In this document: one piece after another, positions 8,978 through 18,245 of the stretch
Layout: the number at the start of each line of letters is the position of its first letter
How positions within the stretch are numbered: the stretch's first letter is position 1
Assembly (NCBI GenBank): GCA_963662375.2
Contig: CAXXRP010000011.1
Location: 50,344-114,343, forward strand
Origin: UBA11612 sp963662375
Lineage (GTDB): Bacteria; Pseudomonadota; Alphaproteobacteria; Rhodospirillales; Rhodospirillaceae
DNA: 64,000 nt
Reading direction: 5' to 3'
Program-made: the position numbers and the translations under genes
The notes under the pieces: generated by a model
The model's database searches: none
Seen by the model: only the letters and a program-made list of their open reading frames with translations
Told to the model about the DNA's origin: nothing

Positions 8978-9688
8978 ATGAGGTGGGGTAGGCTGGTGGT
9001 GGCCATCGCATTTTCGCTCATCGCTCAAAATGCACACGCACAGCAACTCGAAAAGGCGATTTTTGCCGGCGGCTGCTTCTGGTGCGTTGAGTCGGATTTC
9101 GACAAGGTGCCAGGCGTGGTCGCGACGGTCTCCGGCTATGTCGGCGGCAAGACCCAAAACCCGACCTACGAGCAGGTCTCGGCTGGTGATACAGGGCATT
9201 ACGAGGCGGTCGAGATCACCTACGATCCGACAAAGGCCTCCTACGAGGCGCTGCTCATCGCGTTCTGGCATTCGGTCAACCCGACCGATGGCGGTGGTCA
9301 GTTCTGCGACCGCGGCCAGTCCTACCAGACCGCCGTATTCGTCGCAAACGAGAAGCAACGCAGCCTGGCCGAAGCTTCCAAGACCGCAGCTCAAAGGATG
9401 CTCGGCAAACCGATTTTATCACCGATCCTCGCCGCCACGCGGTTCTACGCCGCCGAAGATTATCACCAGGACTATTACGAAAAAAACCCACTCCGCTATC
9501 GCTACTATCGCTGGGGTTGCGGCCGCGACAAGAAGGTCAAGGACATTTGGGGCGAGCATGCCTATGAGGGCATCCCCGGCCTCGGAAAAAACCAACGGAG
9601 CATGGTTACACCTGTCCCTTGCGAAAAGCCTATCCTGTCAGAAGGGTCTGAAGGTCCGCTTCACCACCGTGGCCGCGCTTGTCGATGA
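8978..9688 (+). CDS. msrA: Exported peptide-methionine (S)-S-oxide reductase with chimeric tail
   Basis: MsrA reduces methionine-S-sulfoxide in oxidised proteins. A signal peptide (residues 1-21, ending AHA-QQ) predicts periplasmic location. The PMSR motif GGCFWCVES holds catalytic Cys33, and the conserved YHQDYYEKNPLRYRYYRWGCGRD segment near 160-183 is intact. GGAG at about 8968 precedes ATG 8978. The domain normally ends near ...EGIPGLGKN (about residue 206). The last 30 or so residues come from an istB fragment read in a different frame, so the protein has a foreign tail. The fold is probably complete and active. Confidence 0.88.
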   Translation: MRWGRLVVAIAFSLIAQNAHAQQLEKAIFAGGCFWCVESDFDKVPGVVATVSGYVGGKTQNPTYEQVSAGDTGHYEAVEITYDPTKASYEALLIAFWHSVNPTDGGGQFCDRGQSYQTAVFVANEKQRSLAEASKTAAQRMLGKPILSPILAATRFYAAEDYHQDYYEKNPLRYRYYRWGCGRDKKVKDIWGEHAYEGIPGLGKNQRSMVTPVPCEKPILSEGSEGPLHHRGRACR

Positions 9689-10019
9689 GCTCATCGAAGC
9701 CGCAGACGAGCGCCGCCTGCAGCGCCTTCAGAAGCAGCTTGCCAGCCGGGATCTGCTCATCATCGATGAACTCGGCTTCGTACCTCTGTCAAAGACGGGG
9801 GACGAACTGTTCTTCGAGATCATCTCCCAGAGCTACGAACGCGGCTCGATCATCATCACGTCCAACCTGCCGTTCGACGAATGGACCGAGGTCTTCGGAT
9901 CGGACCGCCTCACAGGCGCCATTCTTGACCGCCTGACACACCACGTACACATCCTCGAAATGAACGGCGAAAGCTATCGCCTCAACCAGAGCCACATCCG
10001 TCAAACCAAACCAGCCTGA
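9600..10019 (+). pseudogene. istB 3' fragment
   Basis: About 139 codons of an IstB ATPase from just after the P-loop (THLSLAKSLSCQKGLKVRF) through LLIIDELGFVPLSKTG, TSNLPFDEWTEVF and RLTHHVHILEMNGESYRLNQS to a normal stop. The P-loop GxxGxGKT is absent, so no ATPase activity is possible. It is similar to, but not the same as, the intact istB at 3091..3861. Confidence 0.85.
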
Positions 10020-10174
10020 GAAGGCTTGAACACGTGGGTCCACAGGCCCCTCCCACGCGCGCCACGTCGCTTGTGCGTGTGGAAGCGCGCCGCGGACGCG
10101 CGCGGGTCCCTCCCGTGGACTACGTGGACAAGCCCGCTAGCGCCAAGTGGCCCAATTTTACTCCGCCATTGACA
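9600..10174 (+). mobile_element. Truncated IS21-family element (3' part)
   Basis: This is the 3' half of istB plus the downstream hairpin region and right terminal repeat (10147-10174, gtggcccaattttactccgcc attgacac), closely matching the right end of the element at 1481..4061. The left end, istA and the istB Walker A region are missing. The left breakpoint lies in the 3' end of msrA. Confidence 0.8.
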
Positions 10175-11004
10175 CGGAGTTCAATAGGATGCGATTTGCC
10201 CATTATAGACCCCCATATCTGCTTCAAGCAGAGGGAATCACAAAAGCGCCGTCAAAAGAATCACGAACCTGGATAACAGCAATACACTTTAGCCGAAGGC
10301 ATCGGAAGTAGGGCGGCGTTAGGCCGTTACCCTTGGTGCCTCCCGCGCAAGCTTCAAAAAAGGGAGACACAGGAGATATATAGGTACTTCATCCTTCGCC
10401 GAATAAAATCCGAGACCCCCCCTACCTTCATCAATGCGCGGGTCCCATTCCAATCATTGCGAAACCATCATGCCGAGTGCTCGACAACCTAAATTGCCGT
10501 GCTTTTTTCTTAGGCGGCTTACCCACCGGCCGCCGGTCCAGGCTTCCCGATCGCCGATCGGCACTAATCGGTGGCCACCTTGATCAAGCCCTTCGGTATC
10601 GCGCCGGGCACAATCCGCGCCAAAGGGATTGCCACGGATGGCAGACCCGCGAAGGTTTGCAAACGCATTGCCCTCGTCAAGGTGTGAAAAAACCATTTGA
10701 TCGAAGAGATACCATCCCTATCCGTCACAGCGTCACAACCCTTGCCTGACAATGGTTGCAGCGATTCTCTATCCGGCACAAACCGAAACTCTGTGACGGA
10801 TAGGAAAACGCGGAAAGCCCCGGCTGATAACGGTTGTGACGGTGTGACGGATACGCGAGCCCCCATAACGCTATTGTAGGCCATCGCTTTCCAGCAATAG
10901 AAACGCGAGGTTAAGGTACGTCGTCGTTTCGTGACCTGTCACTCGGACGTGTCACAATCGGATACCCAAATATACAGATCCTGGGCTAGCGACAAATTAC
11001 TGTG
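10175..11004. other. Non-coding stretch with GTCACA/TGTGAC repeats
   Basis: No gene has convincing codon use or family resemblance. Between 10717 and 10855 there is a cluster of related words: CCTATCCGTCACAG (10717-10730) is an exact inverted repeat of CTGTGACGGATAGG (10791-10804), and further GTCACAA/GTTGTGACGGTGTGACGG copies lie between and after them. A minus-strand open frame across it (10564..10884) reads as short repeated peptides (TPSQPLSAG, SLQPLSGKG) and may be the decayed tail of a larger gene. Nothing else was identified. Confidence 0.4.
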
Positions 11005-11196
11005 GCCAGGGTTGACACGGTAGGTCAACAGCGCCCATTCCGCGGCTTCGCTTCGCGTCAGACACGGCTCGCCACGAAGCCCCGTGAGCCCCTCTTATCG
11101 GCTACCGCGACAAAACCAAATGATAACTGAGGGGTACTCTCGAATGGCCGACTCTTCCGCCGCCCCAGTGGCCGACTTTTTCCTCCGTCATTGGCG
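11005..11196 (+). mobile_element. Right-end remnant of a third IS21-like element
   Basis: The layout copies the region downstream of istB in the two other IS21 elements: a gtaggtcaacag motif, a hairpin (cggcttcg...cgaagcc), a ccctctta...ggctaccg(cg)acaa motif, then two right-end repeats, tggccgactcttccgcc (11144-11160) and tggccgacttttt cctccgtcattggc (11169-11195). The bases differ enough to be another IS21 subgroup. No istA or istB coding sequence remains. Confidence 0.5.
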
Positions 11197-11480
11197 AGTG
11201 GCAGCGTTCTTGTCCGCGCCGGCGGCACTAGACAATTGTAAGTCTGTGTACAGGTGCCAATATTCCTATGCGGTCCCGTAGAATGCCGGAAAAGCTCACA
11301 CTATTTAGGTGGGAAATTGGGAGTGATCTAGGATGAGCAGAAGAAATAACAATAAATATCAATAATATAAATACATAACACAGCAGACACCCACTCCGCC
11401 AGTTTCTTCCGTCCTCTCGTCACCCGTCGCTCCTAAAGTTCGCCGCCCAAAAACATCGATGAGCCATAGGGAATTTTTGC
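11197..11480. other. Intergenic region upstream of the SDR gene
   Basis: About 280 bp with an AT-rich tract at 11338-11385 (aataacaataaatatcaataatataaatac) that may contain the promoter of the following SDR gene. No recognisable gene or operator was found. Confidence 0.35.
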
Positions 11481-12338
11481 ATGACCGGTCTAACAACGCA
11501 GCTTACGGGTAAGGTAGCGCTGATCACCGGCGGCGGCGCGGGGATCGGGCGCGGCATCGCTGAAGCTTTTGCGGGTCTGGGAGCGACCGTCGTTGTCGCG
11601 GAAATCGACGCTAAGCGGGCAGAGGATGTGCGCGGGGCACTCGCCGAAATTGGAAGCACTTCGCTAGTTGTCACGGCTGACGTCCGAAAAACGGACGCCG
11701 TTTCGGGACTCATCGGGCAGATCGAGCAGGCATTCGGCCGGTTGGATATTCTTGTGAACAATGTCGGAGACTTTCTCGGACATCACGCACAGTTCGAGCG
11801 GTTCACCGAGCAGCAGTGGGACGATCTCTACAATATCAATCTGCGCCACATATTTGTTGTGACCCAGGCGGCGATACCTCTGATGCGCGGCAGCGGCGGT
11901 AGTATCATCAACATCTCGTCTATAGAAGGATTTCGCGGCATTCCCGCCTGCGCTGTATATGCCGCGTTTAAAGCCGGCGTAACCGGATTTACAAAAAGCC
12001 TCGCACTTGAGCTCGGGCCCGACGGCATCCGCGTTAATGCCATCGCTCCGGAAACGACGGAGACATCGCAAGTACCCATCGGTAGATGGATCCCGCAGGA
12101 GTATCAGGAACACGTAAAACGTTGGATTCCATTAGGGCGGTTTGGAACGCCGCAAGACACTGCGGGTTGCGCGGTGTTTTTAGCTACCGATCTATCTGCG
12201 TGGGTGACAGGTACGACAATTCATCTGGACGGCGGCGCATTGGCGGCTGGCGGATTTTATAGAGCGCCTGACGGGTATTGGACAAATCTACCGGTGGTGA
12301 CCGATCGCGGCATCAAACCACCCGGACGTAAAAAATAG
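11481..12338 (+). CDS. Short-chain dehydrogenase/reductase
   Basis: Classical SDR of 285 aa, a NAD(P)-dependent oxidoreductase of the cytoplasm. The cofactor motif TGGGAGIG is near residues 17-24, NNVG near 92-95, the active-site Ser in INISS near 141 and the YxxxK pair in VYAAFKAG near 156-160. An acidic residue after beta-2 (VVAEID) favours NAD over NADP. The C-terminus is about 25 residues longer than usual. The next gene, 74 bp downstream, is a ketosteroid-isomerase-like protein, so an alicyclic or steroid-like hydroxy/keto substrate is a reasonable inference. The precise substrate is not visible. Confidence 0.88.
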   Translation: MTGLTTQLTGKVALITGGGAGIGRGIAEAFAGLGATVVVAEIDAKRAEDVRGALAEIGSTSLVVTADVRKTDAVSGLIGQIEQAFGRLDILVNNVGDFLGHHAQFERFTEQQWDDLYNINLRHIFVVTQAAIPLMRGSGGSIINISSIEGFRGIPACAVYAAFKAGVTGFTKSLALELGPDGIRVNAIAPETTETSQVPIGRWIPQEYQEHVKRWIPLGRFGTPQDTAGCAVFLATDLSAWVTGTTIHLDGGALAAGGFYRAPDGYWTNLPVVTDRGIKPPGRKK

Positions 12339-12412
12339 AGATCAATCGACGCTTGCGTGGCCGCGTATGCGAAGTAATAGTACCCGATATCATCAAACTG
12401 AGGGATGGACAC

Positions 12413-12793
12413 GTGGAACTGAGTGACAAAATCCAAACAACGATCCACGGGTATTTTGATGCGTTCAAAAAGGGAAGTGTAGAGGGGGTAGTAGCCCTGT
12501 TCGCCGCAGATGCCACCGTGGAAGACCCGGTGGGAACAAAGGTACGAAGCGGCGCGGCTAACCTTCAAAAATTCTACACAGACGCTATGGCCATGAAGTG
12601 CGCAATTACACCGACTGGGCCGGTACGCATCGTAGAAAATGAAGCCGCTTTTCCGTTCCACGGTGTCGTTCAACTGCCCGACAAAACCATGGAATTTGAT
12701 TGCATTGACGTCATGACTTTTAACGACGACGGTAAAGTCCTGACCATGCGCGCGTTCTGGGGCCCAGGAAATACTAGCTATACGGCAAAATAG
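12413..12793 (+). CDS. Ketosteroid delta-isomerase-like (SnoaL/NTF2 fold) protein
   Basis: Protein of 126 aa from the proposed GTG start, the usual length of the family. The pattern YFDAFKKGSVEGVVALFAAD, then DATVEDPVGT (position of the catalytic Asp of delta5-3-ketosteroid isomerase), then IDVMTFNDDGKVLTMRAFWGP near the C-terminus, matches KSI-type SnoaL-like proteins. GAGGGA at 12400-12405 sits 7 bp before GTG 12413; the in-frame ATG at 12353 would add a poor-looking leader. With the preceding SDR it may act on a cyclic ketone such as a steroid. That is inferred from family and context only. Confidence 0.75.
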   Translation: MELSDKIQTTIHGYFDAFKKGSVEGVVALFAADATVEDPVGTKVRSGAANLQKFYTDAMAMKCAITPTGPVRIVENEAAFPFHGVVQLPDKTMEFDCIDVMTFNDDGKVLTMRAFWGPGNTSYTAK

Positions 12794-13069
12794 CAGCTCT
12801 TCGTTTTCACCGTTGCCCTGGCGGAATCATGTCAACGAGGACAGTTTGAGTCCATTCAATGATGAGGGTGCGGCGCGAGAATCGCCATTGTCCGCCCTGG
12901 CGCAGCGCACCTTAATAGCTAAGTATGTAGACCCACGCTGGCCGAGTCAGACTCTTTCGGGTGCCAGATTTGCGCAGAAATCCACCTGAGCCTTGAATAC
13001 TGCCGCCCGGTCTGCTTCGCTCGTCGCTAGGGTTGGCAACAACCCTTGTGGGGAATCAGAGGGAGCGCC

Positions 13070-15429
13070 ATGAACCGAAGCCTATTCTGCATTGCTGCCA
13101 TCGCCGCAGTATTGGCTACCGCCCCGGCTTCAGCGCACTCGGGGCAAGACTCACGGTCTGGTTGGCAGGACAAATTCCGACCACTGGACGATATATGGCC
13201 GACCCCTTCAAGCATGCGGACGGCCTCTGGCACCCCGGGTCCGGATTACTGGCAGCAAAAAGTCGATTACAAGATGGCCGTTTCTTTGGACGATGCCAAA
13301 CAAAGCCTAAGCGGGCAAGCGACCATCACCTACACCAACAACTCGCCCGATACCTTGCGCTATCTCTGGCTCAATTTGGATCAGAATCACCTCACCCCCA
13401 ATTCCGATTTTATCAATGCCCGGACCTCGGGCACCGATGGCCGCATGACGTACGATGGCCTGCGCGCGCAAAAAATTTACGACGATACGGTTATGGGGCT
13501 GCGAATCATGGAAGTGACCGACCCTGCCGGCAATGCCCTTCCTCACACGTTCTCACAAACTATGGTGCGCGTGGACCTGCCGGCGCCATTGCCATCGGGC
13601 GGCGTTTTTACTTTCAGCGTAGAATGGAATGTGCACCTCGCCGACGGCAACGCTATCAGCGTACGCGGCGGGTATGAATATTTCAAAGAGGATGACAACT
13701 ACATCTACGGCGTTGCCCAGTTTTACCCGCGCCTTGCAGCCTACTCAGATACTGACGGGTGGCACATTCAGGCGTTCGATAGCAGCACCGAATTCACGTT
13801 GGAGTTCGGAGACTATGATGTCGAAATTACTGTTCCGTCCGATCATATCGTCGCCTCAACGGGCTTATTGCAAAATCCGGACGCTGTTCTAACCGCGCAA
13901 CAAAAATCACGCCTTGAGGAGGCGCGTACGGCGAAAAAGCCCGTCCTCGTCGTAACTGAGGCTGAAGCAATAAGAAACGAAGGCAACCGTGCGCGCGGCA
14001 CCAAAACATGGAAATTTGTGGCTGAAAACGTGCGCGATTTTGCCTTCGCCTCAAGCCGTAAGTTTATTTGGGACGCGCAAGGGTATCAGGTCCCAGAGAC
14101 CGGCAACGTTGTCATGGCCATGTCGTTTTATTCTAAAGAAGGCAACCCGCTGTGGGCGCAATATTCAACACCGGCGCTTATTCACACCATGGATGTCTAC
14201 GGCAAATTTGCATTTCCCTATCCGTACCCCGTTGTTCAATCTGTAAATGGGCCTGTAGGCGGCGGCATGGAATATCCCATGCTCGCGTTCAACGGACCGC
14301 GTCCGGAAAAGAACGAAAAGACGGGGGAAGTCACCTACTCCCGCGGTACGAAATCTTTTCTCATCGGGGTCATAATTCACGAGGCCGGTCACATCTGGTT
14401 TCCCATGATTGTGAATTCCGACGAACGGCAATGGACGTGGCTTGACGAAGGTTTGAATTCGTTCCTCGACAACCAGGCGCAGTATTTGTGGAAGAAAACT
14501 ACCCCGAACTCGACGAGGTGAACAGCATCACCGGGTATATGAAATCTCCCGATGCTCGGCCGATCATGACTAACGGCGCATCCCTCGCTAAGCGAGGTGC
14601 CAATGCATATGCCAAGCCTACCGCTGCATTCACGATCTTGAGGGAAACCGTTCTGGGGCGGGAACTTTTCGATTTCGCCTTTAAGGAATACGCCCGGCGG
14701 TGGAAATTCAAACGTGCGACGCCATACGATTTTTTCCGCACGATGGAAGATGCGTCGGGTGTCGATCTGGACTGGTTTTGGCGCGGCTGGTTTTACGGCG
14801 CCAACCACGTCGACATCAGTCTCGACAACATTACTGGGTACACCATCAATACCCAAGATCCGAAAATAGAAAGGGCGTTCCAGCGAGATCAGGAGGAACG
14901 CGAACCAAATACGCTTACCGAACGGCGCAATGCCGACCTCAAAAAATTCACCGATACTTACAAGGGACTCGAAGACTTCTACAGTGAACACGACGAGTTC
15001 ACCGTTAGTAATGCCGACCGCAATAAATACAACGCGCTCGTCAAGGGGCTGGAGGATTGGCAGAAGGATCTACTTGAGGAAGATGCTAACTTTTACCTTA
15101 TGGAGTTCAGCAACGAAGGTGGCGTTGTCATGCCGGTGATTCTAGAAATCACATATAAAGATGGCAGCAAGGAGGAGCTGCGCATCCCCGCCGAGGTCTG
15201 GCGTCAAAATCCAAAGTCTTTTGCCAAGATGGTGATCCGCGACAAAGAGATCGTGTCTGTCGAAGTCGACCCCAGCCGGGAAACCGCTGATACTGAACGC
15301 GCAAATAACTACTGGCCGCGCCGGATCGAGGACAAGCGCCTGGAGCTATACGAATACAAGCGTGATCGCCGCGATCTTATGAAGGATATGAACGTGCCCC
15401 TCAAAAGCGAGGGTGACGAGGACGAATAG
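13070..15429 (+). pseudogene. Exported M1-family metallopeptidase with one frameshift
   Basis: ATG 13070 follows GAGGGAGCG and starts a signal peptide (MNRSLFCIAAIAAVLATAPASA). The M1 N-terminal beta domain is followed by the zinc site HEAGH with the third ligand Glu after 18 residues (WTWLDEG), and an upstream GGGMEYP in the position of GAMEN. The frame breaks near 14488: frame one ends at 14521, while the expected sequence (VEENYPELDEV... to ...SEGDEDE) continues in the next frame to 15429. One missing G in ttgtgg would explain it. With the frame restored the protein is about 785 aa. Either a single inactivating indel or a read error; the rest is well conserved. Confidence 0.85.
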
Positions 15430-15569
15430 AGCGGTTTTCTGGGTAATCTTGTCGCCTTCGCCCCCCGGGCTCGCATTTATTTCAAGTTTTATATATTTCC
15501 ACTTTGCACCGAATTACCGCGGTCGGATGGGGCTGTTGGCGGCATAGTTTTGCATGAGCGCCGGTTTCC

Positions 15570-16650
15570 ATGGACGACGCACGGCCTCAACTTGACGAAA
15601 AAGGTGATATACGCGACGACGCTCCCGTGAGCGCTGTGCAGAAGACCACCGTGCTGCAAAAGACGGTTCGCGGCCTTATTGTTGTGGTGTTGATCGCTGC
15701 CGCGATCAGCGGGCCGCTCCTCTACCAGCGGGCTCAGCGGTATCCCTCCACGGAAGACGCCCACCTCCAAGCCCATGTCGTGCAAATCGCGCCCCAGATC
15801 AGCGGTGCTGTCTCCAAAGTGCACTTGACCAACAACCAGCACGTGGAAGCGGGCGACCTGCTGTTTGAAATTGATCCGGCGACCTTTGTGATCGCGGTTG
15901 AAGCTGCGCAGGCTGCACTCGATGAAGCCGTTGACGATGTCGGCGCTAGCGGCGCCGGCGTAGCCGCTGCCGCGGCGCGCGTGCGCGAAGCCGAAGCCGA
16001 AGCCTCTCTTACTAATGCGCGGCGCGAAGCAGCGAGTGGACGCTCGCTGAGCGCGGCGGGCAATTTATCCACTTCGGCGCTCGACGCACCCGAAACGGCG
16101 CTCAAACAAGCGGAAGCAGCCTTGGCGGCATCGCAAGCGGACTTCAACCGAGCGCAGCAAAAGTACGGGGGATCGGGCGAAGACAACGCTAGACTGCGGA
16201 CAGCGAGCGCCATGATGCGCAAGGCGCAGCTGGATCTAAGTTATACCGAAGTGCGTGCACCGTCTTCCGGGTGGGTGTCGAGTTTTACATCGCGTCACGG
16301 TGCATTCGCACCATCGGGCGGCCGGTCTTCGCGCTGGTGGAAGACAATGAATGGTGGGTAGACGCTCACTTTAAGGAAACAGATCTCACGCGCATGAAAC
16401 CGGGGCAGCCCGTCGAAGTCACCGTCGATATGTACCCGGCTGTCATGCTACGCGGCGAAGTCGACAGCGTTAGCGCGGGGTCGGGTGCAACGTTTTCCCT
16501 GTACCGCCGGAAAACGCCACGGGCAATTGGGTCAAGGTCACCTAACGCTACACCGTGCGTATAAACATGTTGGATGAACCGCCGGACCCGACGCAGCCTC
16601 TGCGGGTGGGCCGCAGTGCCGTTGCGACCGTTGATACCGGCGAACAGTAA
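15570..16650 (+). pseudogene. EmrA/HlyD-type efflux periplasmic adaptor, multiply disrupted
   Basis: The N-terminus has a transmembrane anchor (LIVVVLIAAAISGPLLY), the biotinyl-lipoyl half STEDAHLQAHVVQIAPQISG and an Ala/Glu-rich coiled-coil hairpin. After TEVRAPSSGWVS the frame breaks near 16315 (continuing FALVEDNEWWVDAHFKETDL). It breaks again near 16500 (continuing PPENATGNWVKVT), and an in-frame TAA lies at 16543-16545 where a Gln codon is expected. The frame then runs to 16650. Two indels plus a nonsense codon indicate real decay rather than one read error. It paired with the following MFS gene as an EmrAB-like pump. Confidence 0.85.
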
Positions 16651-16743
16651 TTCTCCGGGACCAAAATCCTGAGCACCGCGACCGCGCCTCCCGCTGAAGA
16701 AGAACTAACCGGCATTGCCCGCATCGCGACCATCGTCGCTGTC

Positions 16744-18216
16744 ATGCTGGCCATGATGCTTGAAATTATTGATATGACGGTGGTCAACGTGTCGCTACCC
16801 CACATCATGGGAAGCTTCGGCGCGACAACGGACCAGGTGACGTGGGTGGTCACGTCTTACATGGTCTCGGCAGCGGTCATCATGCCGCTGACCGGTTATC
16901 TCAGCCAGCTCCTGGAACGACGGCGTCTATTACTGCTGAATATCGGCAGCTTCATGGCTGCATCGGCAGCCTGCGGCGCGGCTCAAAGCCTTGAGAAACT
17001 GGGGCTCTTCCGCATTTTGCAGGGTGTCGCCGGGGCTACGATGGCGCCGCTTGCCCAATCCACCATCATGAGCAGCCTATCGCGCGAACAGCGTGGCCGC
17101 GGTATGGCCATCTGGGGATTGGGGATGATGGTTGCGCCCGTCATGGGTCCGACTATCGGCGGGTACATTACTGAAGCACTGAACTGGCGGTGGATTTTTT
17201 ACATCAACATACCGGTCGGATTGTTCGCGCTCCTGCTCGCCTCCGCATACGTTACTGCCGTGCCTGGCGCGCGACCCCGCACCGACTGGAAGGGACTTGT
17301 TCTTCTGACTTGCACGATTGGCGCGTTACAGTTGATGCTCGATCTGGGCCACTCCGAGGATTGGTTCAAATCCGTGACAATTCAAGCCCTGGCGGTGGCC
17401 GCCGTGGTAGGGGGCTGGCATTCGCCAGCCATGCGTGGAACCGTCCGGGCGTTATCGTTAATCTCAGCGTCTACAGGGATCTCAATTTCTCGTCGGCATC
17501 GCTACTGGTCGCCGCGTTCGGCATGAGCGTCTTCGGCATCATAACCATTCTGCCGCTCCTAGTTCAAAACGTCATGGGTTACCCAGCAGACATAGCCGGC
17601 CTCATCATGGCGCCGCACGGCCTCGCCGTTGCCGCGTCGATGTTCGTGATCGGGCGCATCATCAACAAGGTCGACCCTCGCGCGCTGATGTTCGCGGGCG
17701 CGCTGGCGATTGCGGGGGGGAACTTTTATTTACGTTCTACTGCCCATCGACACGAGTCCTGGATGCATCGTGATCCCGTCCATTGTGCAAGGTATCGGCA
17801 TGGGGCTGTTTTTCTTTCCCTCCGCAGTCATTGCCTACGAAACGCTTCCCCGCCATCTCATGGACGGCGCTGCCGGTATGTTTGCTCTAGTACGGTCCGT
17901 CGGCGGGTCAGTAGGAATTGCAGCGACGAGCGCCGTGATCGCTTCGCGGGGCGAATATCATTGGCAAGTGCTTCGGGAACATATAACGCCGTACAATCCC
18001 GATCTGCACCGGTGGCTTGGCGAACAAGGCCTGGCGCTGACGGACCCCATGGCCGGACCCCGCATTATCGGCGAAGTGATGGTGCAGGCTCAAATGTTGG
18101 CGTTCGGCGATGCGTTTATGGTCATGTCCGTTGTTATCGCCCCGCTGGCATTCATCATTTTGCTTATGCGCCATCCCAACCGGACTTTGCCCCCAATTCA
18201 GCAGCAAATTTCCTGA
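16744..18216 (+). pseudogene. DHA2/EmrB-type MFS efflux permease, two frameshifts
   Basis: A 14-TM drug:proton antiporter of the EmrB family: motif-rich TM1-TM2 (IDMTVVNVSLPHIMG...QVTWVVTSYMV), a Motif C-like segment (GLGMMVAPVMGPTIGGYI) and WRWIFYINIPVG are visible. The frame shifts near 17415 (in a G5 run) and again near 17714 (in a G7 run), continuing to ...HPNRTLPPIQQQIS at 18216. The frame is open upstream to the adaptor's stop but no ATG lies closer to the expected start than 16744, so the N-terminus may be short. Both shifts sit in homopolymers and could be read errors, unlike the nonsense codon in its partner. Confidence 0.82.
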
Positions 18217-18245
18217 TCAGGAAACAGGCGTACGGTGCGGCTGCA

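Noticed and set aside
10564..10884. 106-codon minus-strand frame in the repeat region
   Set aside because: Its peptide mirrors the nucleotide repeats and matches no family; there is not enough to call a gene.
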